From Thermothielavioides terrestris NRRL 8126 (Eukaryota; Ascomycota; Sordariomycetes; Sordariales; Chaetomiaceae): a DNA stretch of 64,000 bases. How positions within the stretch are numbered: the stretch's first letter is position 1; every line of letters begins with the position of its first letter. The DNA is taken from positions 3,038,001 through 3,102,000 of the forward strand of contig NC_016460.1 in NCBI RefSeq assembly GCF_000226115.1. The letters run 5' to 3'. The translations under genes were made by a program, and so were the position numbers. The notes beneath the pieces are model-generated. The model ran no database searches. It was not told the DNA's origin and saw nothing but the letters and a program-made list of their open reading frames with translations. Of this stretch, positions 31,919-45,548 are shown piece by piece.

Positions 31919-32621
31919 GTCGTGGAGGCGGATGCATGGATCGGGGGCCTGCGGTGATATTGGTGGGGGTAGGGATTAAGGGGGAGAGAGATTGTTAGAC
32001 TGCGATACCATACCGTTGCTATTTACTTGATTGATCAAGTGTGGCTTTAGCGATGCTGAGACTGGCGACGCCTGATCGTGGACCATGACTTGCGCGGCCA
32101 GAGTGATGGGAGGCAAGGAAGGGAGAGATAGAAATAGCGGAGCAAAACCGGACATGCCTTATCCGCACTCTGTATGTATTGCATATGCATCGAATGTGAT
32201 CATTGATGAGTCTAGATGGACACCTGAAGCTCTATACTCCTCCAGTTGGAGGGACATTTTGCCGCTTCGCCAGTATTCCCATCGCCTTCTCACGGTTTGC
32301 CGGCTGGCGCAAATATCCAAACACGTGCCCATTGCGCTTGTCCAGCCCCGAGGAGACCGCGAGGAGAAAGCCGTCCTGCTCAACGGCCTGGCGTGGAATG
32401 AAGCGCCAGCTCACTTCGTGTAGCTGGGGTCGGGTAACCTTCACGGCAGACAATACCACCACCATATATTTAGAGCGCCGTTCGCTGACTCGCTTGTCTC
32501 CGCTGCAGCAGCTCAAAGGGGATCGGCCCTGCTCGCAACTCTTCCATCGCCTCCCGAGAGAGGTCGCGAGGTCGCCCGTCGCAGTGTGTCCAAGAAAGCA
32601 ATCCTCGCTCGCGGCGAGGGC
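31919..32621. other. Intergenic 0.7 kb, convergent 3' ends
   Basis: This lies between the CWC22 and DUS1 stop codons. No gene is supported. Confidence 0.6.
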
Positions 32622-34398
32622 TCACCCACTTACTAGCTCACTGGCCGGGTAACTGGTGGTCTTCTCCAGCGACTGCGTCGCCGCAGCAGTCGCGGCGACG
32701 GACTCGGCGACCGCAGCCTGTGCCCCGTCCGCGGCGGCCGCCGCGTCCTTGGGCCTCTTATTCGCGGCATTCTCTTTCTTCTGCTCCTCCTCCATCTCGG
32801 CCGCCACCCTCTTCCGCTCCTTCTTGCTGAGTTGGACCGCCCCCCTGGCCAAGGCCTCCTTGGGCAGCGGCCGGATGACGGGTTGGACAACCCACCACGG
32901 CCGCTTGCACTCACGCACCGCGCGGGCAGAGCTCTCCGGGTCGTCGTCCTCGCCCGCCTCTGCCGCGGCAGCAGCTGGTGGTGGCTCATCCTCCTCGACA
33001 CTCTTCCCCCCCGTCCTCTCGTACTCGAGCAGCCCCTCGGCCACCTTCTTCTCGACCATCCGGTATATGGCCTCGTACGTCTCCATATCACCCAGCCGCG
33101 CCCTGGCGAGCGCGTCCCGCACGTCGTGGTGGCGCGAGACAAAGTGGCGCAGCAGGTAGAACAGGTGTGGCTGCATGCCGATGAAGTTGGCGGTCATCAG
33201 GGCGGCGTTCTCCTCCGCCGCGTCGCCGCGGCGCTTCTTCGGCTTGCCCTGGTCCCTCCCGCCGCGGTTGGGCAGCAAGATCTCCTCCTCCATCCAGGCC
33301 GTGTCGTCGCCCGGAACGAAGAGCGGTCTCCTCGGCGGGGGCGAGACGCCGAGGACGTATTTGTGGATGATGTCGAGGTAGCGGCGGAAGACTTCGTCGA
33401 CGCGCCACCCGCCTCTGCCGTCCCTGCCGCGCCAGTAGCCGCGGGGCTCTTGTCCGGGCGGCGGGGGGGCCGCGAAGATGCCGGGGTTGCTGAGGTTCCC
33501 TTCGGCGCTCATGACGCCGTCTGCGCCGGTGGCGGCGAGACACTTCTCGAGGTCTTCGTGCTGAAGGATGTTGCCGTTCGCGAAGAGAACCGTTTCCGGC
33601 GGCAGGTTGTCGCGCAGGTAGCGGATCATCTGCCAGTCAGCTAGGCCGGTCAGATGCCCCTTCTGCTCGCGCCGCCGTCCGTGTACCGTCAGGATGCTCG
33701 CGCCCGCGCTCAGGACGTTCTGCGCGTACTTGAGGGTCGCCTCCTTCGTGTCGAGGATACGGATCTTCGCGGTGACGGGGATGTCGAGATTCTCGTGCAG
33801 GGTCTTGATGAGCCGGTGGATCAGGTCCTGGTCCTCTTGCAAGAAGGAGCCGTAGTGGCCCTTCCTGGCGATGCCCTGCGGGCAACCCAGGTTGAGGTCG
33901 ACTGCGTCGCAGTGGGGGGCAACTATCCGGGCCGCGTTGAGAAGGGCTTGCGGGTCATTAGCGCAGAACTGCACAAAGAAGGGCCGGTCGATGGCGGGAT
34001 TTCCGTCGAGGAAGAGCGCATCGGAATCGGGCTTTGTTGGCTGGAAGTGCTGGTCGCGGTATTTCTTGCTCTCGATGAAGATCCGGGCGTGTAACATGGG
34101 CGAGTAGGCCAGCACGCTAGAGCGCTGCGACTCTGGGAGGAAGGACCGTGACAGCATGCGCCAGGCCTGGCAGACGATCGTTGTCAGTCCGTCTCGTGCT
34201 TCCGTTCCCTGCCAGGGAGCAAGGACGACTCACGAACTCGGACTGATCCACCATGGGCGCTACAATGTACTTTGGCGAACCAATGCTCTCGTAGAAGGCG
34301 CGCCCATGAAGCTTGGGCTTCTTCACCGCAGCCGTAGCCGTGGCCGTGACCGTGGCCGCGGCCGCGGCGGCCTGTTGCGTTGCGGCATCAGCCGCCAT
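32622..34398 (-). CDS. DUS1: tRNA-dihydrouridine(16/17) synthase Dus1
   Basis: Exons 34398-34234 and 34166-32622 encode 569 residues. The FMN-dependent TIM barrel starts at IVAPMVDQSEF, continues with AWRMLSRSF and SPMLHARIF, and holds DLNLGCPQGIARKGHYGSFL (catalytic Cys near 150), IPVTAKIRI, ILTVHGRRREQKG and VLFANGNI. All are hallmarks of Dus1, which reduces U16/U17 in the D-loop of cytosolic tRNAs. A helical domain (TANFIGMQPHLFYLLRHFV) follows, then a basic/Ala-rich C-terminal extension. The frame is open upstream of the chosen Met (34398) as far as a GTG, without an ATG. A perfect GTAAGT occurs 12 nt before the stop (minus strand, from 32633), so an unrecognised 3' exon is possible, but I found no convincing one. 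Confidence 0.93.
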
Positions 34399-37073
34399 CG
34401 AAAACTGCGAAAACAGCGTTGGGCGATGCCGCCCAACAATGGCGGGCTGCGCCCACGCAACCGACGCGCGGAATCCCAGGAGCGACCTGCGCGCCAGGGT
34501 AGTGCGCCTCGGTATGGTCCTAGGAGGTTCAAAATATACCGTAGGCGTGTCGGGCACTGGATGGCGTGGCCGCGATTAACAGAGCCGAAAAAATGAAGGA
34601 AGTTGAAAAAGTTGTCTTGATAAGGCACGAATCGGGAAATTCCCCGCGCCTTCTCTGCAAGGCTGAAGGCTCCCACCTGGCACACAAGCTTTGATTGGCT
34701 CGGACAATTCGGCGACGCTGGATGATGCAGTAATCCGTACCTGAGTTACCTGAGTTCTTCCTTCCAGTACCCCGCTACGCGCCGCTGCTGTCCGACTCGT
34801 AATTTACGCCGTAACCTTTAAAGTACCTACCTGGATTTCCAAAATCCCCACCATGTACTGTAATGTACACGGCGATCTGTATTAAACCGCCACCGACCGA
34901 AATGGGGACCTCCCTCCCCCCACATGAGCCTCGTATCCAAAGTCCAGATGGCATCATCCCATGAATTGCGGGCCCAGTTTAAGTCGGGCCACCCGAACCA
35001 GTCCCGGTTCCGCCGTGTCTTCCGCCCTGCTTCTGCATGCAGCAACCTGCATGGAAGGCCACCGGAATACTGTTTGTCTACAACCAGAGAAGCAGGGCGA
35101 ACCAGACCGAATCAAAGATTGCCCACATGGCCTCCTTGCCCATGAGACACGAGACCAACATGAACGCTAGGCGGAGAAACAACGAGTCGGGAAAAAGAGA
35201 GCAGAACATGGCCAGACAAGATGCACGTCATGTCGGTGGAGCGCATTAGTTAGTGAGCGTTAAGATTGCTTGGCAGGTGCAGCATCACTCCACTATACAT
35301 TACGCAGTACATACACTACCTTACGTAGCAAGAGTTACGACTGTATCCGCGCGTTAAAATACAATGCCAAGAATACTGCGCGTCTTGCATGTACTGTACT
35401 GTACATACTCCTACGCATCCAGCTGGTCAACTAACAAACCGACAGGCCGTATTTAACACCTCACTGACCTCGCGCCGTCACCCATCCCCGCCGCTGGTCC
35501 GGTTGTGCGCGTGTGCCAACCGCAACAAAGCAGGCCATGCCTCCTTGCTCAGACAGCGTACATCATAGATATCGTACGCACGTTATTACCAAGCAGATAG
35601 AGTAGGGAAAAAGGAAAAAAACAGTAGTGCATACCTACTTAGGTAGGTAGGTAAATAAAGGATCAGGCAGGGCCGTATACGGAATACTCGGAGGGAAACA
35701 AGCAGGCAGGCAAGGCAGCCGAGGCAAGCAACACCTCCTCCTTCCCACCACGAGAACCCCCCGCTCCGGAGCAACAGCTACTTAACTACAAAGTAGTCCG
35801 TAAGTAGCCCCATCGGGCAGAACTAGCTCCGACAGTCACACACTGCAGGCACGTTTACGATGCTACCCTCCCGCTCAGCAATGCAATGGCCAAAGAAAAC
35901 GCAGCTTTGTCTCCTATACTAGGTAGGTACCGCAGAGCACGCATGAAGGCAACAACGGCGGGAACAATGGACGGCAACAATAGGCGGCAGCAGGAACAAC
36001 GACGACGATGACAACTACCAGCAACGGCAACGACGACAACGAACAAGGAACAAGGCAGCAGCAACGAGACTTACACGACCCACTAAGCACACCACCACCG
36101 CACCACACCACACCCCATTCCACACGACTCTACTCTCCACTTCCAACACACAAAGCATAACCAAAGAGCGAAGAACGAAAATGGGAACCATAGACGGCGA
36201 GGACGAGGCAGATGAGATGAGAGGATCAGTAGAAAAATCGATTAAGCCTCCCCAACACGAGATATGGATCCCCCCCGGTAACTAGCACCGCCGTACGAGA
36301 GAAGGCGGGAAGAGAGTTTTTGACCGCTGAGAAACACAAAACCCAAAAAAAAACGAAAAAGCGAGAGAGAGAGGAAAGGAGCAAAAAAAGAAAAAGGCAC
36401 AAAGACTTTGTGCGTGTGTATGACAAACACGACCAGCGCCCGCCCGCTATGTGCTGCTCGATGCCGTCGCCTTTTCTCCCCGTCCTGTTGGTTCCCGGTC
36501 AGGCCGCCGTGCCGCCCGGCGGAAGGGCGAGTCACACCCCCGTTGGTGTCACGCCTGCTCGCTGATGCTCCAGAAAAATCCGCTGAAACACAGCGTTGTT
36601 CTGTCTCCTTCCCCCTGTCTCCTTGCCCTATCCCCATCCAACACCAGCTTCTCCTCAGGACTTCTCCCCTGTCCTGTTGCGCAAACGAACCCCTCCACCA
36701 GCCGCTCGGCGCCGCGGCGGCTCCCGGATCCTATACGACTTGGTCGGCGTCAGAGCAAGGAGAGACGAATGCCGGCAGGATGTCGTCGCGTCGTAGTTCA
36801 GACTCGCTGTGCTGCGCTGTGCAAGAGATCTAGCCGGGGAAAAAGGCTGTCGAGATCGAAATGCTGAGAAAACGCCGTGACACCGTACTATGCTGACAGC
36901 TTCCCGAAGAAAAAAAAAGAGGCAGGAGAAAAGAACGCCGAGGGAAATGTAAAATCCCGGTCACAAAATACACGGCGGAATTCCGCGCTCTCTCCTCTTT
37001 GTATTGCGGACCCAAAGAAAAAAGAACCGAGGTAGGTACGATTCGGCTTGAAGGGGATCATTCGCCTGCATCA
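34399..37073. other. Intergenic 2.7 kb
   Basis: Upstream of DUS1 and downstream of the Bni4-like gene. It has AT-richer patches (35240-35460), a TAGG microsatellite (35631-35654), CAA/ACAACG-rich low-complexity DNA (35960-36110) and an A/G tract (36335-36400). No coding gene is supported. Confidence 0.5.
35631..35654. repeat. (TAGG)n microsatellite
   Basis: The sequence reads CTACTTAGGTAGGTAGGTAAAT, with three to four TAGG units. It relates to the intergenic TACCTAGG motifs elsewhere in the window. Confidence 0.7.
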
Positions 37074-39658
37074 TCAGAAGAAGTGCGTGTAAATCTTCGA
37101 GTTCTCGTGGACCTCCATTTCCTATCAGGGGGTGTTAGCCTGTTCTGAAAACAAACATCAGTCGCCTTGGAGGACGTACCATCTTGAAGCTGTTCAGCTC
37201 CTCCTTGATCTGCTGGGCCAGCATCGGCGTCAAGCGGTTGCACGTAGCAATGTCGCCCCGGCGATCGTACTCCTGACTCGGCCACGTCTCGAAGAAGACG
37301 ATCCGCGGGCTGAACGTCGTACAGCGCTTCGTGCCCTGCGGAGTGCCGGGCGAACCCTTGGAGTCCTGGCGGAGCCGCAGAGCCGAGACGAAGTAGTCCT
37401 CGCTGCCAATCGCGACCGTCCCAGTCCGCCGGTGCCCCTGCGACTCTTCGTTGGGGGTGCTCGGTGCGCTGGAGTTGGGAGAATCAGTGACAGATGGGAC
37501 GGCGGGCAGATCAGTAGCTGAACCCTTGTTCTCCGAGGGGCGCGGGGATGGGCTCGACGAGCCATTGCGATCTAAAATCGATAGACAGTCAGTTCAGGCC
37601 CCCAGGGCGTGGGTGCAAACGAAGACGACACCTACTCTTCAAGATCCCCTTCCGAACAGCAGCCAGGACTTCGGCCCGCTCCTTCTCGCCCCCGACAATG
37701 CTCTTCCTGGCCGTCGTGCTATCGGTCCCCGAGCTCCCCAGGCGCTCCGGCTCAGCGACGAGCGACGCCCTCGCGGCGTCGATCGAATTCCGCTCCAGAC
37801 GAGGAAACCCGGTACCGCCCCCTTGGCCCCGAGGCTCGGGGGTCACGTTGACCCGTTCCCGCTCAGCCTCGACCGTGATCATGGACACAGCCGCCTGCGT
37901 GGTCTCGGGCTGTTTGATCTCCGCCGCTGGCGTTCCAACGATCGACTTTGGTCGGAAGAGCCCGACGAGCGACCGGGTGCCCTTCTTCATCCCACGCCCC
38001 ATCTTCCGAATCATAATCGAAGCCGAGGAAGCCGTAGAAGAGATCGAGAGATTGTCAGTCGACCCTGAAAAGAAGCGTCCACCCGAGTAGATGCTGTTGC
38101 CGATCCCGGCAGCCTCCTGCTGCTGGGCGATTCGAGCCTGTTCTTCGTCGTACGCGTCGTCGGCATCGCGCTCTTTATGAAGTTTACCGTTGCCGCTTTC
38201 CCCCTTCTCGCCATCGTGCACAACCTTCCTGAACTCGGCAGCACTGCCAAATGAAAATGCCCGACGCAGCCGTGACGTCTTGCTCTTAGCCTTGCCTCCC
38301 TTCTGGTTGATGGCCGTCAACTGCTTAACAGCGGGGCTCTCGTAGCGAGGCGTAGACTCCTCCGGTTTCGCGGGGGCAGTGCCGTCCGAGGAGGACCCGC
38401 TTTCTTCGTCGACATCCATCGTCACCGGTTTTGAGAGCGGAGATGGGTTGGTAACCCGTTTGCCATTCGGGGCATCGGTCGACGAGCTTCGGGGTGGAAT
38501 GCTAACGGCGTGGGCAGAAGTCTGGTTGGTGCCAGCTTGGTCAGGAGAGGTGGTGGAGTTGGTGGCGGGGTCAGACTAAGCGCCGGGGAAAGAGAACTTG
38601 GCGTTAGCAGCGAACAAGACATGGAGCTATTTTATTCGGGAAGACAATGGGAAGGAGCTGCGCCTGAGGAGGAGAGGTGAGTTTCGAAAACTTACGGGTC
38701 GTGAGTTGGAACCAGCGCTTCGCCCGTTTCCAGGCAGCCCGTCGTTGCCGCCCTTGTCGGCCGACTGGTAATTCCCGGTTTTGACAGCCTTGCTCTCCTT
38801 ATCGGCGCTTTTGGGGTGGACCAATTCTGCCGGCTGCTTAAGGTCGTGCGGGGTCAAGTGAAGGGGGAATCCGGGAGAATCCAGGGCGGGCATGCTGCGC
38901 CTGCGAACCCTCTTGATCTCGTCCGCAGAGGGGCTAGCCGCTAACACCATGTCATCAATCGCGGACCCGGAAACTGAGCCAACGAAACTGTTCGGTCTGT
39001 TCAGTAGTGCCGAATGAGAAGGCCGTAATTGGGAGCCCGACGTCGATGCTTGCGTCGTCGTAGTTGAAGAATCAGGACTTCTCAACGCCGAACGCCTGTA
39101 TCTCTCTGGGGCATTCCGAGAAGGTGCCGCTGGCGCTAGCGATGGCTGCAACGGCGTTCCAGTGCTCACCTGGGGAGAACGAGGGGTCGTTGCGCTTCTC
39201 CTGGTGCCGGGTGCCGACAATGCCAAATCGTCGCGCGTGCCCACGCTGCTTGCCTGCAGACTGTGGTGTGCAGTGCTGGGCAAGTTGGTCATGGACATAC
39301 TGGCTGAGTAACGCGACCTTGCCTGAGCGGGTTGTAGGTAGTCGAGGGTCTGGATGGTGGGCACTGCTGGCGAAGACGTTGCTCGCTGCGCTCTAGACTG
39401 CTGCCACTGTGGCGCCGGAGCGACGCTGGGCATGCTTCTGAGAGCATACTGTTGAACAGGGCCGGAGCCTCCACGGTACACCACAGGCGCAGTGCCGGTA
39501 GGAGACAAACCATGTACGCTATTCCTCTGGGGAGCGCCGGGCATATATTGCGCAGTCGACGAGGCCGACTGCAACATCCCCGAAGCGGATGACGGCCTCG
39601 TTTGAAGCACGGTCACTGTCCCGGATTGCTGCGGGTAGCCTTGTACAAGAGCGGCCAT
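37074..39658 (-). CDS. Bni4-like protein with C-terminal PP1-docking block
   Basis: Four exons (39658-38696, 38575-37636, 37571-37180, 37121-37074) encode 780 residues. Most of it is Ser/Thr/Pro-rich and disordered with short basic islands (IKRVRRRSMPAL; KSKTSRLRRAFSFGSAAEF). The last ~60 residues are compact and look conserved: PRIVFFETWPSQEYDRRG, CNRLTPMLAQQIKEELNSF and EMEVHENSKIYTHFF. RIVFF fits an RVxF-type protein phosphatase 1 docking site, and this C-terminal block resembles the Bni4 family, which tethers PP1 and chitin synthase III to septins at the bud neck in yeast. All splice phases agree (0, 1, 0). The family name is from memory of the C-terminus. The sequence itself shows the phosphatase-docking motif and disorder. 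Confidence 0.75.
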
Positions 39659-42600
39659 AATGTGAGGCGAACAAATCTAACGCAACCGCGTACAAAAGAA
39701 ACTCTTCCTGCAGCTCGGAATTTGGGGTCTGCGTGACGGTGCCTCAAAGTGACGCACTGGAAATATTAACGGTACTCTGGTTCGGGAGGTAACTGCTGAT
39801 GACGCTCGTTAGCAAGAGGTTGGAGAAGGCGAACGCATCGTCCATGATTCAAGCATGCCGCGAAACGAACCACAGCAACTGCGTGGCGGAAGGAGATCGG
39901 GCCCATGGACAGAACGGAACAGCTTGGGTCAACAAGCAACATCAGGTACGTACCGGGCCAGAGAGGAAAGTTCAATAGCAGGAGGGGCCCGTAGATGATG
40001 TGAAGATCCTCAACGATGGGTGACACGGTAGAATCGAAGGACGCCTGCGGCCAGGTGAAGGGAGATTGAGGCTCGTTCTTCGTCTCGGGACAGCAGCCCA
40101 CTGTCACCGTGGAATGACCTGTCGAGACAAGGTCGGGTGGCCGACGCGGGGGAAGAGGAAAATGCAGTGCCCACTACTGACACCTGCACGGTCGGTTGCT
40201 ATTGGAGGCAGGACATTGGGATGGCCCAGACGTCGATAACGTGATGGCCGGGCGGAGAGAACGCGTTACCGTTCTTCCTTTCCCCCGTTCTCTGTGAGAT
40301 TGTCCACCGGTGGCAGAACGGTGCAATGGCGATGGTCGGCCGAGGATCGAGTTACGGGGAGCGGGAAAAGAGCCGAAGAGAACAACGTGTACGGTAGGAA
40401 AGCACGATGGCGAGCCAGGCAGGATAGGTAAGAGTTACTGGGGAGAACGGACGAGAATCGAAAGAACGGGCGTCCGGATGGGGGGCAGGCACCCAAGGAC
40501 AAGCGACGCGTTGCTCCACGGCAGGAGGCGTCTCAACGGCTCGGCAACGCCTGGCGAGGGCAGCCCGGAGAAGAGAAAAAAAAAGGCAGAAAAAGAAAAT
40601 CCCTTGGAATCGGATTCCGGACACGTGGATTGTGAAGTGACAGGGCAAAAAGAAAGAACGAGTGATGGAGGGGATCGGGAATTGGGGGTAGGAGGGTTGA
40701 GAGCGAAGGGCCGGTTCGATCGAGGAAGTTTCGCGGTTCCAAGCTGTCCATGCGTGGAGAGGCAGACAGGGCAGCGCCAGAATGAATGCCCCTGGAACGA
40801 ATCGGTGCCTTCCTCCGCTCCCTGTCGGCCCTGCGGCCAAAATTCCCAGACATCCAATCCTGTCCAGTGCGCCTCCATCCACATGAGCCCCACCCCACGC
40901 AAGGTGACCGCACCGATTTAGACTAGCTGTAATTACATTGTATGTACAATTGGAGACGCTAACTTCAGTACGTGCACCCGATGCGATGTTGATTCATGCG
41001 GCTGTGTTACATACAAACGCCGTTCGTAAGTTGATTACCTTAGCTCCATACAGACACTCCAAAAGACCAGTCAGAAAGCCCGTGGACAATTCCTGACGGT
41101 ATTCCGTACAGTAGGTACATACCGTAACAGATATGGTGGATCCTTCAGGGTTCGCACTCCATATCAGGTGACTACTGTGATGATTGAAAACCGGTATTCC
41201 GCACTCACTAAGTTAGTGTCGCAGCGATGCATTTCGAGTTGCTTCGAATTGCATTTCCCGAACCGGCCACCGGTAAACTTTCGCTCTGGCCTTGTTGAGA
41301 GTGCTGTGCACGTTCTCTTCACCGCCTGCCATGTTGTTATTTGTTTTCCGGAGCGAGCCTTCAAATTGCCTTGACGGGGACCCTGCGATTGGCCCGTACT
41401 GCGTAACTTACACAGGACGTGTTGAGGACCACCTGCATGCCCTCCTGCCCAGCGAGCATTGACCCTGAATCACGCTAGCAGGGCTTGTCCTGCGGCCAGA
41501 AGGGGATGGGATGCAATGCCCGTGTTTTCGGCTTGTTGACCATATCCTTGCATCCACTTTCGCGATTGCGCGACAACAAATGACGAACTCGGATGCAAAT
41601 CATTAATTTGGGACCATAGCCGCAGCCTGAAGCCATTCGAATCTCCTGTCGTTAGTGCGAACCTATGTAGTGTAGTGTAGGAGAGCTGACCTCGGCCTCA
41701 GCCGTTTGCATCATCAAGCTTCGTCCCTTCGGCCACCTCTTGGAACGGAGCCCATGCACTTGGCTCGCTTTCGTGTTGTTTGGTCTTGCCCGCTGTTGCA
41801 GGGACCACCCCGCAAATCACGGTAACACAGGCTCGCCGGTGACGAGGAATGTTACCCCGAACACAACACCAGCCGACCTCTCCACCTTCCTGCAGGGCAC
41901 CCTTGCCTTTCTCGTGTCGCATTCAGACACGGCCTGGGAAGGCCTGGGAAGAGAAGGGAGAACCAATTGATACACAGTCCTGTGTAGTCCTCGTCTGGAA
42001 TTCGGAATCAAGCAGAGTGCTCATATTTCGAGGCAGAGATGTCGTTGCCGTCTGCGGCTTTGATGCTTTCACCAGGTTTATTATCAAGTTTCCTTCTCCC
42101 TTTTTACAAGAGAGGCATTGTGTAAATGAACGTTAGTTTCGATGTATCTGGATCTTCGGCCGTCCAACCCCGGACAGCAGGCGCTGCTGCACAAGATAGG
42201 GGATGGCCGCAAACAAGCCGACTAGCGAAGGCAGGCCCTGCAGCTTCCCTGCAACGGTACCTACCTCTCCTCCCTCGCTGTCCTGGCACAGTCCAGCTGT
42301 GGATGGCCGAGGGATTCTGAATGGCTTGGACGTTTTAGATGTTCCTGGTTTCAATACGGAGAGGCAACGGGCATATTCCCAGTCTCGAGTTTCGGGACAT
42401 CGCAGACTGTGGAGATAGTGTAGCAGCTCAAGCAGGCATACAGCGGCAGCAGCAGCAGCAAGTTATGGGGAGTATATAACGTGTGTAATTGATCTGTACT
42501 GAGTATATGCACCTCAGTGCTACCTACCTAGTAATTACCGGAAATAACCACTCCGCACACTACGCGGCAAAAGGCAATGTGAGCGGCGCCCTTACCAAGC

Positions 42601-45200
42601 GATCCCTGGGCTCCGAGATACGCAGTATTTATTCCGCACACATAATACCCCGTGGGGGAAGCGCGCCGAGATAACCTTACCTTACCTAATCATGCTTCGT
42701 GCTCAACGCCCGCTGTCCAGGGTCTCAGCTGGCGTGACTCTCGGCGCACAGCACAGAGTGCCCATATCCATCAGTTGAGGATAACGACACTCGCGTGTGC
42801 GGAGCCGAACGTATATGGTATGAACATAAAATAAGTGCATTTACATGTAGGAAGGCAGCGCAGCTGGTCACAGTTTGTGTGCGGCGGAGGCACAGCTGCT
42901 GTGGTTACCTACCTATTGTGTAACTGCGCAGCCAGGCATGCCGGTTCGTGTGCGCGATGGATATTCATTCAAGGAAGGACCGCTGATCAGGGGTGAACTC
43001 AACTCTGCTGAGGGTTGGAGATGGGGATACCCCAGCTCCAAGAGAAGCCTGCTCATTAGGGCCAATAGTGTACATGGCAACGTGGGGTGTATATTGACAG
43101 CCGGCCCTGACGGAGATCGCATTTGATCCTGGGCTAGACTGCTCACCGACATATGTAGGTAGGTAACTACACGGGACGGAGTAATTATGCCCATGAGCCG
43201 CGAACGCGCGTCAGCGGCTTGAAGGATGGGGCAGAGGTCATCGCACCAATACTGTTTAAGAGCGGGCGCTTGGGAAGAGCTTTCATGGCACGAAACGGCC
43301 GTGGAAACCTTGCCGTTCTCAACTGCGGGCACTAGGTAGGCTCTGGCGTTTAACTACAGAGTACACAGCAACTGCAGCGCGCTGCGAACGGCAAGTCTTA
43401 CAAGCAGCACATGCCAGCTGGTATTGTTGAGCCTCGCGGTCCTGGGTAGAAATGCGGTGGCACACACCCTTAAAACTGCCGATTCGCCGTGGCACTCCGA
43501 TCAGCCAGCCACCCGATGATGGGTTGCGTCGCACGCTACGCAAGCTGGATCAAGCAGGCCGACCCCCTCCTCCACGCATAGACTACGGCTTATCCACTGT
43601 GCCGGGACCGGTCCAATGGGTTCTCGTGGCTGTCCCGGCTGCATGCTGCTGCTTCAATTCTCGGGCGTGACAAGAGCTCGCCGGTGGGAACCGAACGCGG
43701 TACAACAGGCCGTTGCCTGGTTTTTTTTCTTTTTCCTCTCGCAGCGAGGGGGCATGCCGTCGCGGCCGTGTCCCGCTTCCGTCGGCATGCAGAGTGGAAC
43801 AGGACTGCAGAAGGCATCCCGTTCCGGCCGCTGACTGGACGGCGTCATGCTCCGGCGGAAGACGTCGGCCAACAGCAGGGCTGATCCTGTAACTGCCGCA
43901 TAATGAATCGTCGTGCTGTTGTGCGAAGTAAATATGCACACTCAAGCACGCCGCTCCCGAGAGGCCGTTTTGTTCTCGGATCAGCGGTCTTGAAGTTACT
44001 GTGTAAGCGCGGGAGGCACAATGATAGGCTGGGATCGAGGGCGTCGTCGTCAGCTTGTCCACCAGGAGAATACGATTGTGTCATGGGTGAGTCCAGCGCG
44101 AGGCATTGGAACGGTGGAAGGACCCGTCTTTGAGAGGCTGGTGAGCCACGTTTGCTCGATCATGGCCAACGTTATTTGGAGATGAAATTCTGAGCCTGCT
44201 TGCACAGCTCACTCATGGCAAGATTGGAACCACGTTGTGTTGTGTACGTACCTCCGTGCTCCGTAAAATACGCGTCCTCAATCAACGCCGTGTTTCAGTT
44301 GAATTTCGATACTCCACTCAAATGCCAAGGCCACTGGCGCTGAACTGGATGGGCCGAATGGATGGGCCGAGATGACTTCTAGAATCCGGCATCATCCGAG
44401 CAACGCCATCACACTAACAATTAGCCGCACCGGCCGGCGCGAACTTCTTGAAATGACAGCGCCGTGCCATTTCATTTGCAGTCAAAGCCACCAACACGTC
44501 TGATCTGGCATTGGCAAGCAAGTTGCCAAGCACATCCTGCCCACATGGCATAGTGTAGAAACCTGGAAGCCGCCGAAGGCCTGGCCAAGTGCCAAGGCCC
44601 GCCAGCCCTGCCCTGCGAAACAAGCGCAGAACTTGGAAGCGCAGCTGAAAGACAGGGCGGACGTGGCCGCACCCATCTGCGGCTTCTGAGCGTGACGCTG
44701 CAATGCATGGGAGATTGCCTGATTCCCGGATCGCGGCAGACAGGCTGACTGGACGATGATGGCATGGTCCTGATTGCCTTACCAAACCGCCCTGCTGTAC
44801 ACTACAATCCGCGCAAGTGACGGGTGCTTTGCCCGACTGTTCCAAGGCACGGACCGTCAGGCGGTTAGTTAACTTGACCGTGGCACGGAAGCAACGGAAG
44901 TAACAGGGGCAAAAACTTGGAAGTTAACATTGTTCTCCTTGAACTTTACGAGGCAGCTTACCCCCAGAATCCACGTTTCCAGAAACAATCATGTCATCCT
45001 CCCGCATTGTCGCTAGGTAGTACCATCGTTGCGTATCGCTATGAAGCAAAAGGGAATTGTCCCCTACTTGGTCTCTCGAAGCCCAAGCAAAGATGGCGAG
45101 AATCTATCAACGTAACAACACCTGACTGACACGTTGCCCGACAGAAGAGATGTAGGCCGCCATGTTTAACACTGCACTGCTCCGAAGCAAGCATCTGGAA
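39659..45200. other. 5.5-kb gene-free stretch
   Basis: This starts with the upstream region of the Bni4-like gene. I found no frame with a recognisable domain or consistent codon bias. Open frames are short and overlap on both strands. Short TACCTACC-type motifs recur (about 42250, 42525, 42905, 43158). This is either long regulatory/intergenic DNA or thoroughly decayed sequence. Confidence 0.45.
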
Positions 45201-45506
45201 CTAAAACATGACCCAGTGACCAAAGTCTCCGTCATCCAAGTCGCCAATGGTCCCAACACGGTTCTCCGAGAGGGGGAGGGGACCGCTGTTGAAGGTCTCG
45301 ATAGCCGCGGCACGTCCTTCCCTCTCCTCCTCTTCCTGTTCTAGCTTCTTGAAGATATTGCCTTTCTTATAATGCGCCCGGGCAACTTCGGGCCTCTGGT
45401 CTGCGTCGAGGATGAAGATCTTGAGGGCTTGGTCGAGCGGCGCAGTGTCGTAAGGCATTGTAGTTCTATATGCGTCACTTGCTACTGCACCAAGTTGAGC
45501 TCTCAT
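45201..45506 (-). pseudogene. Possible C-terminal fragment of a TPR-type protein
   Basis: A 101-residue frame from an ATG at 45506 reads LDQALKIFILDADQRPEVAR, HYKKGNIFKKLEQEEEEREG, then VGTIGDLDDGDFGHWVMF. The helical repeat-like segment and the D-F-x-x-x-V-x-F ending resemble the C-termini of fungal TPR/HET-associated proteins. The expected upstream repeats are missing and an FAD-oxidase relic lies directly upstream on the same strand. It could also be a small unknown gene. Weakly supported. Confidence 0.3.
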
Positions 45507-45548
45507 TACCGCCCCTTTATTCCTTCCTCGTGACTGGGTGTAATTATG

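Noticed and set aside
44414..44845. 143-residue minus-strand frame with several Cys
   Set aside because: No signal peptide, irregular Cys spacing and no similarity; probably chance.
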